From contig CP126201.1 of assembly GCA_030272155.1 (NCBI GenBank), forward strand, positions 1,966,501-2,030,500: a stretch of DNA of 64,000 nt, given 5' to 3'. This document shows, piece after piece, positions 12,401 to 24,453 of the stretch (positions within the stretch are counted from its first letter, which is position 1; the number at the start of each line of letters is the position of its first letter). The notes beneath the pieces were generated by a model. It worked only from the letters and a program-made list of their open reading frames with translations. It was not told where the DNA came from and searched no databases. The position numbers and the translations under genes are program-made. This stretch comes from Tetradesmus obliquus. Its lineage: Eukaryota > Chlorophyta > Chlorophyceae > Sphaeropleales > Scenedesmaceae.

Positions 12401-13520
12401 ACGTAGTATTGTGGATGCTGCAGTGTGACAAGGACAGGGCGTGGTACCTGGCGGCATAGCACATGCTTCAAGGGATTTCGCTTGTGCCATAGCAATCTTG
12501 TATTTGATCAGAAGCTCATAGTTGATGATGCAGTTGATGCGGCGCCACAGTCAGCTATGCTTTCAATGCAATTGATCATTGTTTTACTGATTGGAGCTCC
12601 TGCCCGGAACGTTCCAACGTAAACTGTTTGTGAAAGGGCTTTTTTCGAAACGCCGCCTATATATGAGATAAAAACAGTAAATATTACACATAGTCCTCTT
12701 CTATAGAACTGTTGATGTTTTATCCAAGCCGCATGGCATGTGCACTGCTGCCAACTTGACTGCACTGTGATCAGCAGCAGCTGCTACTAGCACCTTGGGT
12801 GGCAGAGGTAACTGTGGCTGGTAGTGCCTTGTTTGGCAACAGTGGTCAGCCCTGCACAAATACTCAGTGTGGTACTGGCACTGTTGGCGTGGCACCCTTG
12901 TTGAGGAAAGCAGCGGCTCGCTGGGCTGATCAGCCAGGCATCATGATGCCTGTATGTGGCAGGAGCTTCCAGCAGAATCTGCCATACTATGCACCAACTG
13001 GCTGGTTGATTTGGCCCATGCCTTCTTGCACTGCAGGGTGACAGCTTCAGGATGCATATGATGTCATCTGCAGTGCTGAGTGTGTAAATATGCATGTGTA
13101 TGACCCTAGACAGATTTACATTGGTGCTGATGTCATCCAAGGGCTGATCTTGCCCTGATATTGTTGTAGGCATAAATCTGGCGTGTGTCTGGTTCCTGCT
13201 GCGACCAGCGTGCCTACGTCAAGCGAGCATGCCAGCCAGCCACGAATTTTCAGGATGGGTCTGGTACTGTCGTGCAACAGGACACAGCCTGTTTCTGAGC
13301 CGATCATTGAATTATTGGGCAACTACCTGATCCACAACCACTCACTGTATGTGAGCATGATGCTCACATGGCATGATGCAAGCCAGTCAAACCACGGCCT
13401 TTGCACCCTCATCAAGTGCAACCACCCCTGCTGAAACTACAGAAAAAACAGAATATCAATCCGTTCTTCGACGCTTTATTCACAATTATTTTTGACATGT
13501 CAGTGCTCGGACCTCGTACT
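12401..13520. other. Intergenic stretch, no gene recognised
   Basis: Only short unrelated open frames are present, with no splice-consistent coding. It probably holds the LURP-one 3' region and the leader of the decayed paralogue that follows. Confidence 0.45.
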
Positions 13521-13750
13521 CTTTGGGATCGCAAATGTTCAGCTTCATTCGCGGTTTGAGGTTCAGACTGCAGCTCCAGGGGGTTCAGACTGCAGCTCCA
13601 GGGTGCTTACGCCGGATTGGCAAGGGGCTGCCAGTAGCTGCAGGGCACTCTTCGCGCGGAAAGCATGTAGCGCGCGTGTGAGGAAAGCCATTGCAGTGTC
13701 AACTGCCTACTGCTCGTCTACACTTTGAACTGCGTTCGACAACTTTGTTC

Positions 13751-16090
13751 ATGTCTGGCGACGCAGCAATGTTCGATGCTCTGCCGTGTTGCTGTCGGCA
13801 GCTGGGCCTGCAGGGCCTGGCCTGCCTGGCAGCCAGCAGCAGGCAGCTGCGAAGCATCAGCCTTGGACTGCTTCTAAAGGATGCTAGTATGCTGTCGGAT
13901 GCTTTGGAAGCAGCTGCAGCTGCATCTGCAGTTGCAGCAGCAATAAAAAGCACCACCACCACACCCACTGCAAACAGAAGATGCACGACAAGCAGCCCTC
14001 GCTGATGCCAGCAGCGCTGACAAGGTGCTGCAGCAGCACTTGATGGCTGTCACCTGGCTGCTCATACTACCACAGCAGCAGCTGCAGCAGACGTGGCTGA
14101 GCGTGCACTGCAGATCCCAGCTGTGCCGCTGCACTGGGTGAAGCAGCTGCTAGCAGCTGGCATGATAGAAACCTATGCGCACCTGATACAGGCAGCACAC
14201 AGCATGGTGGCAGGAGTGGAGGTGTGGGTGCAGGCACAGCACGAGCTGCGCTTGCACACTGACATGCCTCCATCTGCAGCAGCCATCTGCTGCCCCAGCA
14301 CATGGTTAACAGTGAGTGGCTTGGCACACAGCAGCTGCAGACAGTGCATTTGCTTGGTGGCTTCATTTTAGGCGCTTAAGCAAACAACACATTTGAATTG
14401 CATTCTTCAGCAGTCCTGGGCACTGTTCACAACAGCCCCGCACCACACATCCCAATCTGTTCCCTTGTGTATATGGTAGGGACCACACACCAGTAACCTA
14501 TGCTCCCCATGGAAGAACAGCACACGTAGCTGGGCTCCTTAAATGGGTTTCGACAACATGGCAGGCAGCGACTAGTCTATTGCCAGAGCAGCGCCTACAG
14601 CAGGAGCTGTTGCAGCATGGGCGCTGCTGGTTTAAGTGCGTTGCAGTTGCCCTATGCAGTGATGAGTTTGTGTCGCTGCCTGCGCTCTCTTATGCCGACT
14701 GCAGACGAATGGCCCTTTGGGACCTCGCTGGAAGGAGTGGAGGGAGCTGCAGCCTCACCTCACCACGCCTGAGCTGCTGCAGCTGGCCATGAACTGCAGC
14801 ATGCTTACAACAGCAGCAGGCGTAGCAGCGCGCAGCTTGCCAGCGGACCTAGAGCCGCAGCTGCTGCGCAAGCTGCTGTCCACAGCAGCCAAGCACAAGC
14901 ACGCCCGCGCAGCTAGCTGCATGCTGGGGTTGCCGTTGGTGCAGCAGCACTTGGATGCACCCACGCTGAAGGTGCTGCTTAGGATGCTGATGGTGGCTGT
15001 TTCAGAAACAGGCGACAGCAGATACATGGGACAGCTGGCGCGGCAATGGAATTCACTGAGGCCAGCAGCAGAAAGCATGGCCAGTGATGTGGTTCTGCAG
15101 CTGCTGCAGACAGCTGCGCACCTCAGCAGCTCACCATGCACAGAACAGCTACTACGGCTGCCTGCAGCGCAGCAGTTCAGCATTGAAGACGTGAAGCCGC
15201 TGCTGCACACTGCTGTGGTGCATGGCGAGGAGCACTGCTTCGTTTTGATGCTTCAGGAGCTGCCTGCAGTAGAGCATCTCGGCACAGTCACTGTGGAGGG
15301 GCTGCTACAGACAGCTGTGCAACATGGCAGGTACTTTTGTGCCTACTTTCTGCTGGGGCTGCCTGCAGCCGAGCTCCTCAGCACTGGTGAGGTGCTGCTG
15401 CTGCTGCAGAAGGCACTGCGGAAGGGAGCTGATATGCCCAAGCACATGGCATGGCATGTATGCTGCCTCTTCAACCTGGTGTGGAGGCTGTTGACAGAGA
15501 TTTTTCTATTAAATTAGCATGCGGCATGTAAGTATGCTGTAGGTATGCCGTGCTGCAGCTGCTGCATGTGGCAGTGAGGTCTGGCATGAAAGGCTGTGCA
15601 GAGGCGTTCTGCCGGCTGCCAGCAGCAGCATTATTAGGCAGCGATGAAGTTGCGCAGCTGCTTTCAGCGGCAGCTAAACGCAGTGCTGAGGCATGCATAA
15701 CACCACTGTGCAGGCTGCAGGGAGCAAGCTCACTGAAATTTTCAGGATGAGATCTGGTAGTTTCTATCCTTTCCAAGGGCCGGTCTGCGTTGCTTTTTTC
15801 TCTGCCCAATGCACCTGTCATTGGCTCCCCAACGGGCGAAGTTACTTGTTTACCTTCCAAAATGTGAACAGCAACGCAGTAGCACAGCTACTGCAAGCAG
15901 CTGTAGAGCACCGCAGCCCAGGTTGTGTAGGGAAGGTCATAGACTTGCAGCCAACAGCAGAGTGCTGCAGGCAGTTGCCAGCAGATGCAGTTTCAGCGCT
16001 GCTGCATGCGGCAATCAAGCACAGCACCTTTGAGATGACACCCAGCCATTCAAAAACATGGTGCTGGCCAGAGCACCAATGCACCTCCCT
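13751..16090 (+). pseudogene. Decayed paralogue of the helical-repeat gene, inverted relative to 6919-9292
   Basis: It opens with MSGDAAMFDALPCCCRQLGL, then LGLQGLACLAASSRQLRSI as in the minus-strand gene. The frame breaks near 13970 and again near 14090, where AERALQIPAVPLHWVKQLLA resumes in a third frame. The second-exon equivalent runs from about 14718 (GPRWKEWRELQPHLTTPELL) to a stop at 15517. Further repeats follow in other frames at 15550-15750 and 15850-16050, separated by insertions near 15485-15545 and 15735-15855. With at least three frame changes a functional product is unlikely, although extra introns or sequence errors cannot be excluded. Confidence 0.7.
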
Positions 16091-16784
16091 CAAATTCCTT
16101 TGAACCGCAAGCTAAGGTAACTTACCTTGAAGCTATCATTACCTCGCAGGCCGCTGATCGGCAGCAGGCACCACATGGTCCCGGCTCTAACTCGATTGTC
16201 CTGATCATCAACATCTTCGTCATCCAACAGGTTAACATCAAGCCATAGCACATTTGCCATCAGGCCACGCGCCCCAACGCGCAAACGCCATCACCGAGCA
16301 TACACGTATTTACTGTGACGCCTCCCAGCTGGCAGCATAACACCAGACTTTGCATGTGCTGCACGAGCACAGATGCATCTGCATGGCTGCCAACCCTACC
16401 ACACATGCCCAAAGCTGCTTACACTTGAGACATTATAACAGCACACAGCACACAGCCTAGCATGGCTATTTGAAAAAGGGTTCTCACCTGGAACTCAACA
16501 GCCCTAGCAATGGATCTGACATAACCATGGGCAATCCAAACCATCCTCTCCTTCCAATACTCGCTATGAACATGCACCGAGCAGTGCTCGGCAGAAAATC
16601 ACTGACAACAAACACATGCTGCATGCGTTGCGCAAGCACAACCAACTGCCTTGCAGCATGCCCACGCCTGCACGGATACTCGCTCTTAGTGCACTTAGGC
16701 CTTCACAACAAGTGAACCTGGCTGTTTCAACTCAGCAGTCTGTGCAACACCACAATCTCACCAACCACATGCATGCCTGCACAT

Positions 16785-16863
16785 GCGGGACGAAGCCAGA
16801 TCCACCAGACGTGATGTCAACAAGACTGCTAAGGCTGCTGACCCCCGCACACGACACCGGCAG
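16785..16863 (-). repeat. Copy of the 3' end of the amino-acid permease gene
   Basis: On the minus strand this reads like the last 80 bases of the permease coding region (SCAG..SSL, DI-SGGSGF) in diverged form. It lies just downstream of the true stop at 16881, another terminal-exon echo. Confidence 0.8.
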
Positions 16864-16880
16864 TAGCCATGCTCGCGTCC

Positions 16881-17279
16881 TCAAACTGGAGGCCCGAAGC
16901 CAGACCCGCCAGACTTGATGTCCGCAATGAGGCTGCTCACGCTGCTGAACAGCCCCGCACACGACACCGCCAGCGATAGCGGAATCACCAAATGGCACAG
17001 CCACAGCTCGCCGCGCCACATCTTCCCGCCAAGCAGCTTCAGCGCAAACCAGCACGGCAGCGTGTACGCGCACACCAGGTATGTCGAGGAGGCCACAATG
17101 CCCACAAGGCTTGAGAAGTAAGGCAGGAACATGCTCACTAGCCAAGAGTATGAGACGACAAAGGCAGAGGTGAGCAGCCAGCGCCAGCGGCAGTGCTCGG
17201 AGGCGGATCGGGCATTGGCGGAGCCGGGGTGGCCGGCTGCACGGCCTACGAGCACCATGAGGTTGTGCGTCCTGTGGGG

Positions 17280-17314
<35 letters not shown>

Positions 17315-18102
17315 CAAGGGGAGTTGGCAGGAGGGCAGCAGGGTAAGTGAGGTGGCACATGCGTAAGGTGTGCAGCGCTGCCGGCTTGCAGGGCGCTGGG
17401 GATTGCTGAGCGGAGACAAACTGTGTGTTGTGATGCTGTTTCTCTGCGCGTCTCGGGCAATAGCTGCTGCTGCACCCATGCAGCAGCCAGCTGGCGCTCT
17501 GTACTGCTGTACCGCTGGGCTGTGGCAGCAACCAGCCAGCTGGGGCACTGTGATACTGGACTGCTAGGCTTTCACAGCAAGCACGTGAGGTCAGTGCTGC
17601 ACTGCTGCTCACCAGACATTGAGGTTCACCAGGTACTGCGCAAGCGCCTGCAGCAACACACAAGGGCACAGCAGCAGCGCACGTGAGACAGTGAGGCGGG
17701 CAGCAGCTGGTGAGCGCCATGTAGCCAGACACAGACATAGCAGCAACAAGCATAGCCTGTGCCTCATGTTGCACAAAAATGCTGGCCATCCTGCTGCACA
17801 GCCCGCAGCGCTGCTGCAGCTGGAACCCACAACAAGCACTTATCATGAGTACAACCCCTGCTGCTGACCCCCAGATCTCAAGCCCACCTGGATCAGGATA
17901 CAGCCTGCTGCTACACGCGCCAAGGGGTTCTCCCCAAGGCTGAAAATGACAATGTCGGCCACGTCATGCCCCTTGGACCAGTAGCCGGCTGAGGCCAGGC
18001 CCGCGTACAGCGCGGACATGATGACCGTGCACACGTTGATGGCTTTTGGGAACTCGCTTGGCTGCTTCATGTCTGTCATGAGCTCGGTGAAGGCAAACCT
18101 GC

Positions 18103-18144
<42 letters not shown>

Positions 18145-18967
18145 TGTGGGCATACTCATGTTTAAAACATTGTGTGTGAGCTGCAGCTGGCATGATGCCT
18201 GTGCAACAGTTCGCGGGCGGGCTCAACCGCACGCAAGTCAGCGGCGTGTAGGCAGCAGCTAACGAGCTAAAGAACAAAACCAGAAAGTGTTTGTGAGCCG
18301 CGTGTCACCCAGCTTGAGGCGGCCAGATGCAAGTCGTGACAGGCATGCGATGGTTGTGCATCACAGTAGCTGCTGAGCAGTTCATCACAGAGAGTACGCT
18401 GAAGTCTGACAACAGCAAGCACGAAGTTACTATCGTTTGATATGTTCTCACTGGCCACCGTACGCAGATACAATTTTCAAGCTGTCACTGCTGTGAATCT
18501 CATCAAAGCCGGCAAACTGTTGTGAAGTGTACTCACTGGCCGCCGTATGCGAACACCATGTTAAAGATGGCCACTGCTGCTTGTACAATTACTGCCAATC
18601 TACTAACAATACTGGAGGTTGCCACAGCACGCACGATCAGCAAGGTGCTCACTGGCCGCCGTACGCGAACACCATGTTGAAGATGGCCACAAACTGGCGC
18701 TCACAGCCAGCAAGCCAGACTTTTCATTCAAACATACGCAGCTGCAGCTGAGGACATTATTCAATACTCACTGGCCGCCGTACGCGAAGACCATGTTGAA
18801 GATGGCCACGAACTGCCGCTCGTAGTTGCCGCTGTTGCGCACTAGCTCCGTCTTTGCATTGGGATCTGGGTCGCTCAGCAGCTGGTAGATGACGATGCCA
18901 ATGGCCACAAGCTGTGCGCTGGTGCCTGTCATGAAGAACCAACTGAGCTCAGATAGCGCCCGGATCT

Positions 18968-19010
<43 letters not shown>

Positions 19011-19111
19011 TGGTGCTATCAGTAGCTGGTAGATGACAATGCCGATGGCCACAAGCTGCGCGCTGGTGCCTGTTATGAAGAACCAACTGAGCTCAGATAG
19101 CGCCCGGATCT

Positions 19112-19154
<43 letters not shown>

Positions 19155-21677
19155 TGGTGCTATCAGTAGCTGGTAGATGACAATGCCGATGGCCACAAGC
19201 TGCGCGCTGGTGCCTGTTATGAAGAACCAACTGAGCTCAGATAGCGCCCGGATCTGCAGCAGCAGCAGCAGCAGCAATGGTGCTATCAGTAGCTGGTAGA
19301 TGACAATGCCGATGGCCACAAGCTGCGCGCTCGTGCCTGTCATGAAGAACCAGCTGAGCTCAGACAAGGCCCGGATCTGCGCAGCAGCAGCAGCAGCAGC
19401 AGCAGTGGCAGCACATTCATGGCGACAAGTTCAGATGACGGCAGTCAGGCAGGCAGAAGGTGGCCACGAGCTGCGCGCATGAGCCTGTCATCATAACCAG
19501 TAGATCTCGGACAGCGCCTGGATCTGCAGCAGCAGCAGCAGCAGCAGTTGCTTTCAGCTATTAGAGTGACAGACCTTGGCCACCAGCTGTGCGCTGGTGC
19601 CTGTCATGAAGAACCAGATGAGCTCAGACAGCGCCAAAGCTGCAGCAGTAGCAGCAGCGGCAGCGGCAAGGATCGATCACCCAATAGCAATCAGCACTCG
19701 GTGGGCTGAAGTGAACATCAATGTGCGCAAGGAAACTGTGCCCACAACACCTCTATTTTGTCCCGCTGCCCCTTTTGATTGCCCATCTGAAGCCTCCTCT
19801 TTTCAAAAACTCCTGTGCATGCCCATGTGCACAGCACGGCAAGCGCTGCAGGTACACACCTGCGTGAAGAGGCCAGCCATGACCAGCACCGCCAGCCGCC
19901 ATCGCCAGATGATCAACCAGCCAGCTATAGGTAAAACCCTTTCCCCAACAAAAAAAACAGCAACACCAGTACATACTGTTAGGTACACACCTGCGTGAAG
20001 AGGCGTGCCATGACCAGCACTGCCAGCCCGCACTGCCGCATGGGCGGCGCTGAGTCACCCAGCGCATGCTGCAGGCTCTGCGTAGCTGCCAGGTGCAGGA
20101 TGACACAGCCAGCACTGCTAATGTGTGCACATGCATGTCAGCAGAAGCACTGCCAGCTGAAGCAGGCCCTGCCCTGCCAACAAAGACAAGCAAAGTAACA
20201 ACAAATGCCGCCAGCTGTGCTATATCTTATATGCAAAACTGAACACAAAGACACACACCTGCGTGAAGAGGCCTGCCATGACCAGCACTGCCAGCCCGCA
20301 CTGCCACATGGGCGGCGCTGAGTCACCCAGCGCATGCTGCAGGCTCTGCGTGGCTGCCAGGTGCAGGATGACACAGCGCGTGGCATCCAGCGAGTAGATG
20401 ATGACATAGACGATGGTGCGGCCCTTCTTGCCTGCTGCCTTTTTGCCTACATCCCCAAACAGCACTGCGGCAAGCAGAAGCGCCCCAGTATAACAGCGCA
20501 AGGACGCAGCATGGACACATCGCAACATCAGAGTAGGTGTGAGAGGTGCAGAGCAGTTGATGAAGAGTCTGCAGTATGGATGACTGATAAGTAGGGTGCT
20601 TGAAGTAAAAGGCAACTGGTGTTTGGCGTTGCATGTGCGTGTGAGGTCGTGCATCGACTTTCCTGCAAGCATGCCAAGACCGTGCATAATGCAGGCAACC
20701 AAGAAGACGCGAAACCACACGCCACAGGCAGCACCTGCTGATAAGCTGGGTTCCACGACACAAACACAGCACCAGCCAACCCTGCAGCTGTGTTGTAACT
20801 GTTAGTGTGTTATAACTCTACCTGCGTGGGGCACCGCTGCATACAGCCTGGTAAACAGAGATCCGGAGTATGCTGTGCTGAGCGCCAGCAGCACAGTGAT
20901 GGCTGCAGGAACAGCAGCAGCAGGCAGGCAGGCAGCTGTGAGCAGCCTGATGTAAACAGGAAGCTGCATAGCCCATGAGCAGTAGCGGCTGATGACCAGC
21001 AAGACAGCAAGTTGCAATGTACTCTGACACGGTCAGCAGCATTGCTGCCTGGCCTGGCCAGGAGTGAATGCCAACAGCTTGATAGGGCGCAGCACGAACT
21101 AGTGAATTACAGGAGCTGTGCGACATCTGTTGTTGTAGCATCTATTGCATTGGTTGACAGTATCTCAGCACTCACCAAGAGCTGGGATCCACCCAAGGCG
21201 AGCATATGCGCTAGGGAACAGCCACAGCCCCCAGCCCAGCTGTAGCGACAGCAGTGCTGTGGTGGTCTGCTGCCAGCTGCAGCGGCTCACACCATGCTTG
21301 GTGTGGCTGAGAACCCTGCGAGGAAGAGAGCCGGAGTCTGTATGATGACTTGCAGGACAATGTGTGGTTTAGGCCATGCTGTAGCTTGGCTCTGGTGCTG
21401 CTGCTGCTGTTGACGCTGTTGGTGAACGGCATCTGATTGCAGACTGCTAGCTAGCTTCATTGCAGGTGCTTTGAAATGGTGTAGCTCAACTAATTGGCTT
21501 TAATTGCTCGGCGTATGGGCCCCGCATGGGCTGTGGTGACATTGCATCTCACCTTGCAATCGCATCCTCCTCGCAGAACTCCTCTCCTTCAGGACCATCA
21601 GAAGCCGATCGTGTAATCAATGGTTCTCGTACATCTACCTCGACATCCACCGGGTCTTGCGGGGCTGCTGACTGCAT
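16881..21677 (-). CDS. Amino-acid transporter, AAAP family (Aa_trans), eight exons
   Basis: Exons in transcript order: 21677-21553, 21315-21176, 20902-20822, 20464-20259, 18965-18772, 18098-17888, 17647-17613, 17271-16881; 1383 nt, 460 aa, phases agree throughout. The N-terminus is a short acidic cytosolic tail (MQSAAPQDPVDVEVDVREPL). Membrane segments follow: the first around QLGWGLWLFPSAYARLGWIP, then ITVLLALSTAYSGSLFTRLY, VLFGDVGKKAAGKKGRTIVY, the SLDATRCVILHL segment, LSWFFMTGTSAQLVAIGIVI, then FAFTELMTDM leading into the second half. These match the secondary amino-acid/auxin permease family, which imports amino acids with protons; substrate unknown. Introns 4 and 5 hold many exon copies. 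The stretch between exons 4 and 5 (18966-20258) is mostly such copies. Confidence 0.92.
18528..18690 (-). repeat. Two 3'-edge copies of permease exon 5
   Basis: The exon end coding ATFN-like MVFAYGG with its GTGAGT donor recurs at about 18533-18566 and 18650-18690, downstream in transcript order from the real exon end at 18772. Both donors are intact (plus-strand CTCACTGGCCGCCGTA). Confidence 0.88.
18966..19650 (-). repeat. Tandem 5'-edge copies of permease exon 5 with CTG-tract acceptors
   Basis: Three long copies of the first 80 or so bases of exon 5 (coding IRALSELSWFFITGTSAQLV) precede the real exon. Their acceptors lie at spacings of 144, 144 and 123 bp, each after a CTG tract ending in CAG. 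Shorter or decayed copies lie near 19480-19530 and 19575-19640. The frame is open through the whole array from 19367 to 18768. Confidence 0.92.
19856..20110 (-). repeat. Two 3'-edge copies of permease exon 4
   Basis: The end of exon 4 (coding GLAVLVMAGLFTQ) and its GTGTG donor recur at about 19856-19910 and 19983-20110. The second, longer copy extends back through LQHALGDSAPP-like sequence. Confidence 0.9.
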
Positions 21678-22388
21678 GTTCGCGCAGTTCGTTTGTGGCT
21701 CACAGCTGTGATGAACGCATCACCAGCATCTGCTGTATGCTTGGGAGGACCGTCTGACACAACGTCGCTCGGCGCAGTGCGAAGATGACATGGCACTCGC
21801 ATGTCACCCTTTTTCCGTTCCAGGTTTGACAGGTGTGCAACCCTGAGCTCTAACCTGCTCCAATTCCTCGTCATGTAAATCTCCATCAGTGTTTCTAAAA
21901 TAAAAGATTCAGGACACCGATGCCTGCCTCGGAGATCCGAAAGTAGGGTGGGTGAAGTCTTGCACAGTTTGTCTGGCAGTACCAACTGGCCGTAGCTCTT
22001 GCCATGTCCGACGATGTTCAGCCATGAGTTTCAGTTGAAAATTTCGTAGTTAAAGCTGTGGGCCAGAGGCACAGCCTGTGACATGCTGCACAAGTTCATG
22101 TGATGAAGGCCAGTCACATGACCGGCAGGGTGACCCTGCCCAACAGGGCAGCATCACGCTATGGCCTAGCAGCATGAACCATCAGCCGGGGCTATGCGCA
22201 CCTTATGTTACAAACTGAAAGACACAGGGACTGCTGCAGCAATTCCGCAGTAGTGGAAATAACCGAAGGGGAGGGTAAGAAAAGCGACTGCTTTGATCCA
22301 CACCCTGAATGCCTGTGAAAAGGCAGCTTTACGCATGGCAAATGCACCACTGCCTGTCCTCCTGCAAGCACAGCACACTCAAACCAGC
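21678..22388. other. Intergenic stretch between permease start and coiled-coil gene end
   Basis: About 700 bp that should contain the permease promoter and leader and the 3' region of the upstream minus-strand gene. No coding or RNA gene recognised. Confidence 0.45.
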
Positions 22389-24414
22389 TCAGCTGCTGCG
22401 CCATCGCCTCCTTTGGCCACTGCCCTGCCGCACAGCCCTTGATACCAATTGCCCCTGCCACTGCACCTGCAGCAACCTGCGCCGGCCCCCAGCCGCCTTG
22501 TCTCCTGCTGCACCGCTGCCAGCAGCTGCTGCAGCCGCGCCACCAACAGCACTACCTGCACTGCCGCCACTGCTGCTGGCAACGTCTTTCACACGTGGCG
22601 TTGCCTCTACCAGATCGCTCAGTGCAGCAGCAACGGCCGAATTGCTGCGCACTGCCGGCGTGCCGCAGCCCTCGCCGATTTGAATGCCCAGCTTTGAAAG
22701 GAAGCACAGCGCGCCCTTTTGCTCTCCCCTGGCTGACGCTGCTGCGCGCACCACTGCGATGAACAGCACCAGCAGCACCAGCGAGCCCAGCACCAGCAGC
22801 GGCACCAGGCCCTTGCGCTGCCTGCAGCACGGCAAGCAGCAGCAGCAGCAGCAGCAGTGCAGGCACGGATGGCAGAAGTGGCAGTCAGTTAACATGCTTA
22901 TTGAGTAAACACAGCAGCTTGTCACCTTGATGAGGCTGGGATGATTCTCACCTCCACATGCACCTTACAGCACGCATGCTTGCAATAGCATTCCTACAGC
23001 CAGCTAGTCACTGCTGCAGCATGCCATCAAGCCCTGGGCCATATCACTATTCTTCCTGCAAGTCCCTAGCCAGAGCTTCTGTAGCTCTCAATGCTGCAGC
23101 TGCAACAGCAGCTGCACCATCCCGTCAAACTACACAAGCAACAGAGACATGTTTCCACTCACCCATCGAGCCGGCTCAGCCACCGGTCCAGCATGCCTCC
23201 AAAGCCAGCACCTGGCACAGCAGCAAACGTCTTGCCCCTGACCCTAGGCGCCCCCAAGCTCGCAGCCCCTGCATCTTCTGTGTGAGAGCCTGCACTGCCA
23301 CCTCCCATAGCCACTCGTGCTGCCTCTGCAGCTATGCGGGCTTTAAGGGATGCATTCTCTTCCAGCAGGCGTGCCTGCTCCTCCCTGTGCTGCCTGGCTG
23401 TTTGCGCGCAGAGGTCCTTGTAAGCATCGAATTCTCGTTGCAGCTGCACCTTCTCCTTGGCTATGGCTGCCAGGTCAATGGACAAGTCCTGCAAGGAGGA
23501 ACAGCAGAATGCTGCTTGGCAAACGTGTGCCCAGGCTATTGACATCGCTGAACTGCAGTGCTCTGCACGCTTGCATGCATGTACGTGTGCATGCATGGAA
23601 AGACAGCGCTGCTGCTGCCACCGGAACAGTACTGTGCAGCACAACCAGCTGGCGCGCACTGCTACATGCTCAGCCTGTATTCAGCTATCTTTCACGCTAT
23701 TATGCTGCCTGTTGACCCACACAACTCATGCGACATTGGGGTCGATCGCTGTTCTGCATCTTCTGAATACTAAACACTAAACACTTATTACATACCTCTG
23801 GGTCTTCAGCCAGGTAGCTGCTGCGCTGCGTGCTGCTGCGCAGCCTGCTGAGGTCCGCCTGCAGCTCCGACAGCTGTGCTGCATGCTGCGCCTCTGCTGC
23901 TGCCAGCGCAACCTCTGCCTCAGCTGCTGCAAGCGCCCGCGCCTCCTCAACAGCGCGGTCCCTGCAGGACAGAGACGAACCGGATGCGCAGCCATATCCC
24001 CCTTCAAGGTAGCTGCCAGCCAGACAGCAATGCTGTCTGCTGAGCGTGAGCAAGTTGAGGTCCAGGCTCGTGCTGTCACCTTGCGTCTTTATGTGTGATC
24101 CACTTTTGCGGCAGCTTGGTTTGGCAGCCCCTATTCTTGACTTATACCCGCTGAGCAGCGCCACCGGCATCTGAGCTCCGATGCACTGCCTCACAACCCA
24201 TATGCTGCATGCTGCTAGCTCCTGCAGCTGCTGCTTGGTTGCTCAACCCCCACCTGTCTTGCTGTTGAGACAGCAGCTGTTGCTTATGTCACAGCACGCA
24301 CCTTTCGTGCTGGTGATGCAGCAGCTGCTGCTTCAGCGCCGCTACCTCTGCCTCCCGTGCTGCTAGCTCCAGTGCTGACCGTGTCTTCAGCTGAGACAAT
24401 TCCTGCAAGCAGAC

Positions 24415-24453
<39 letters not shown>

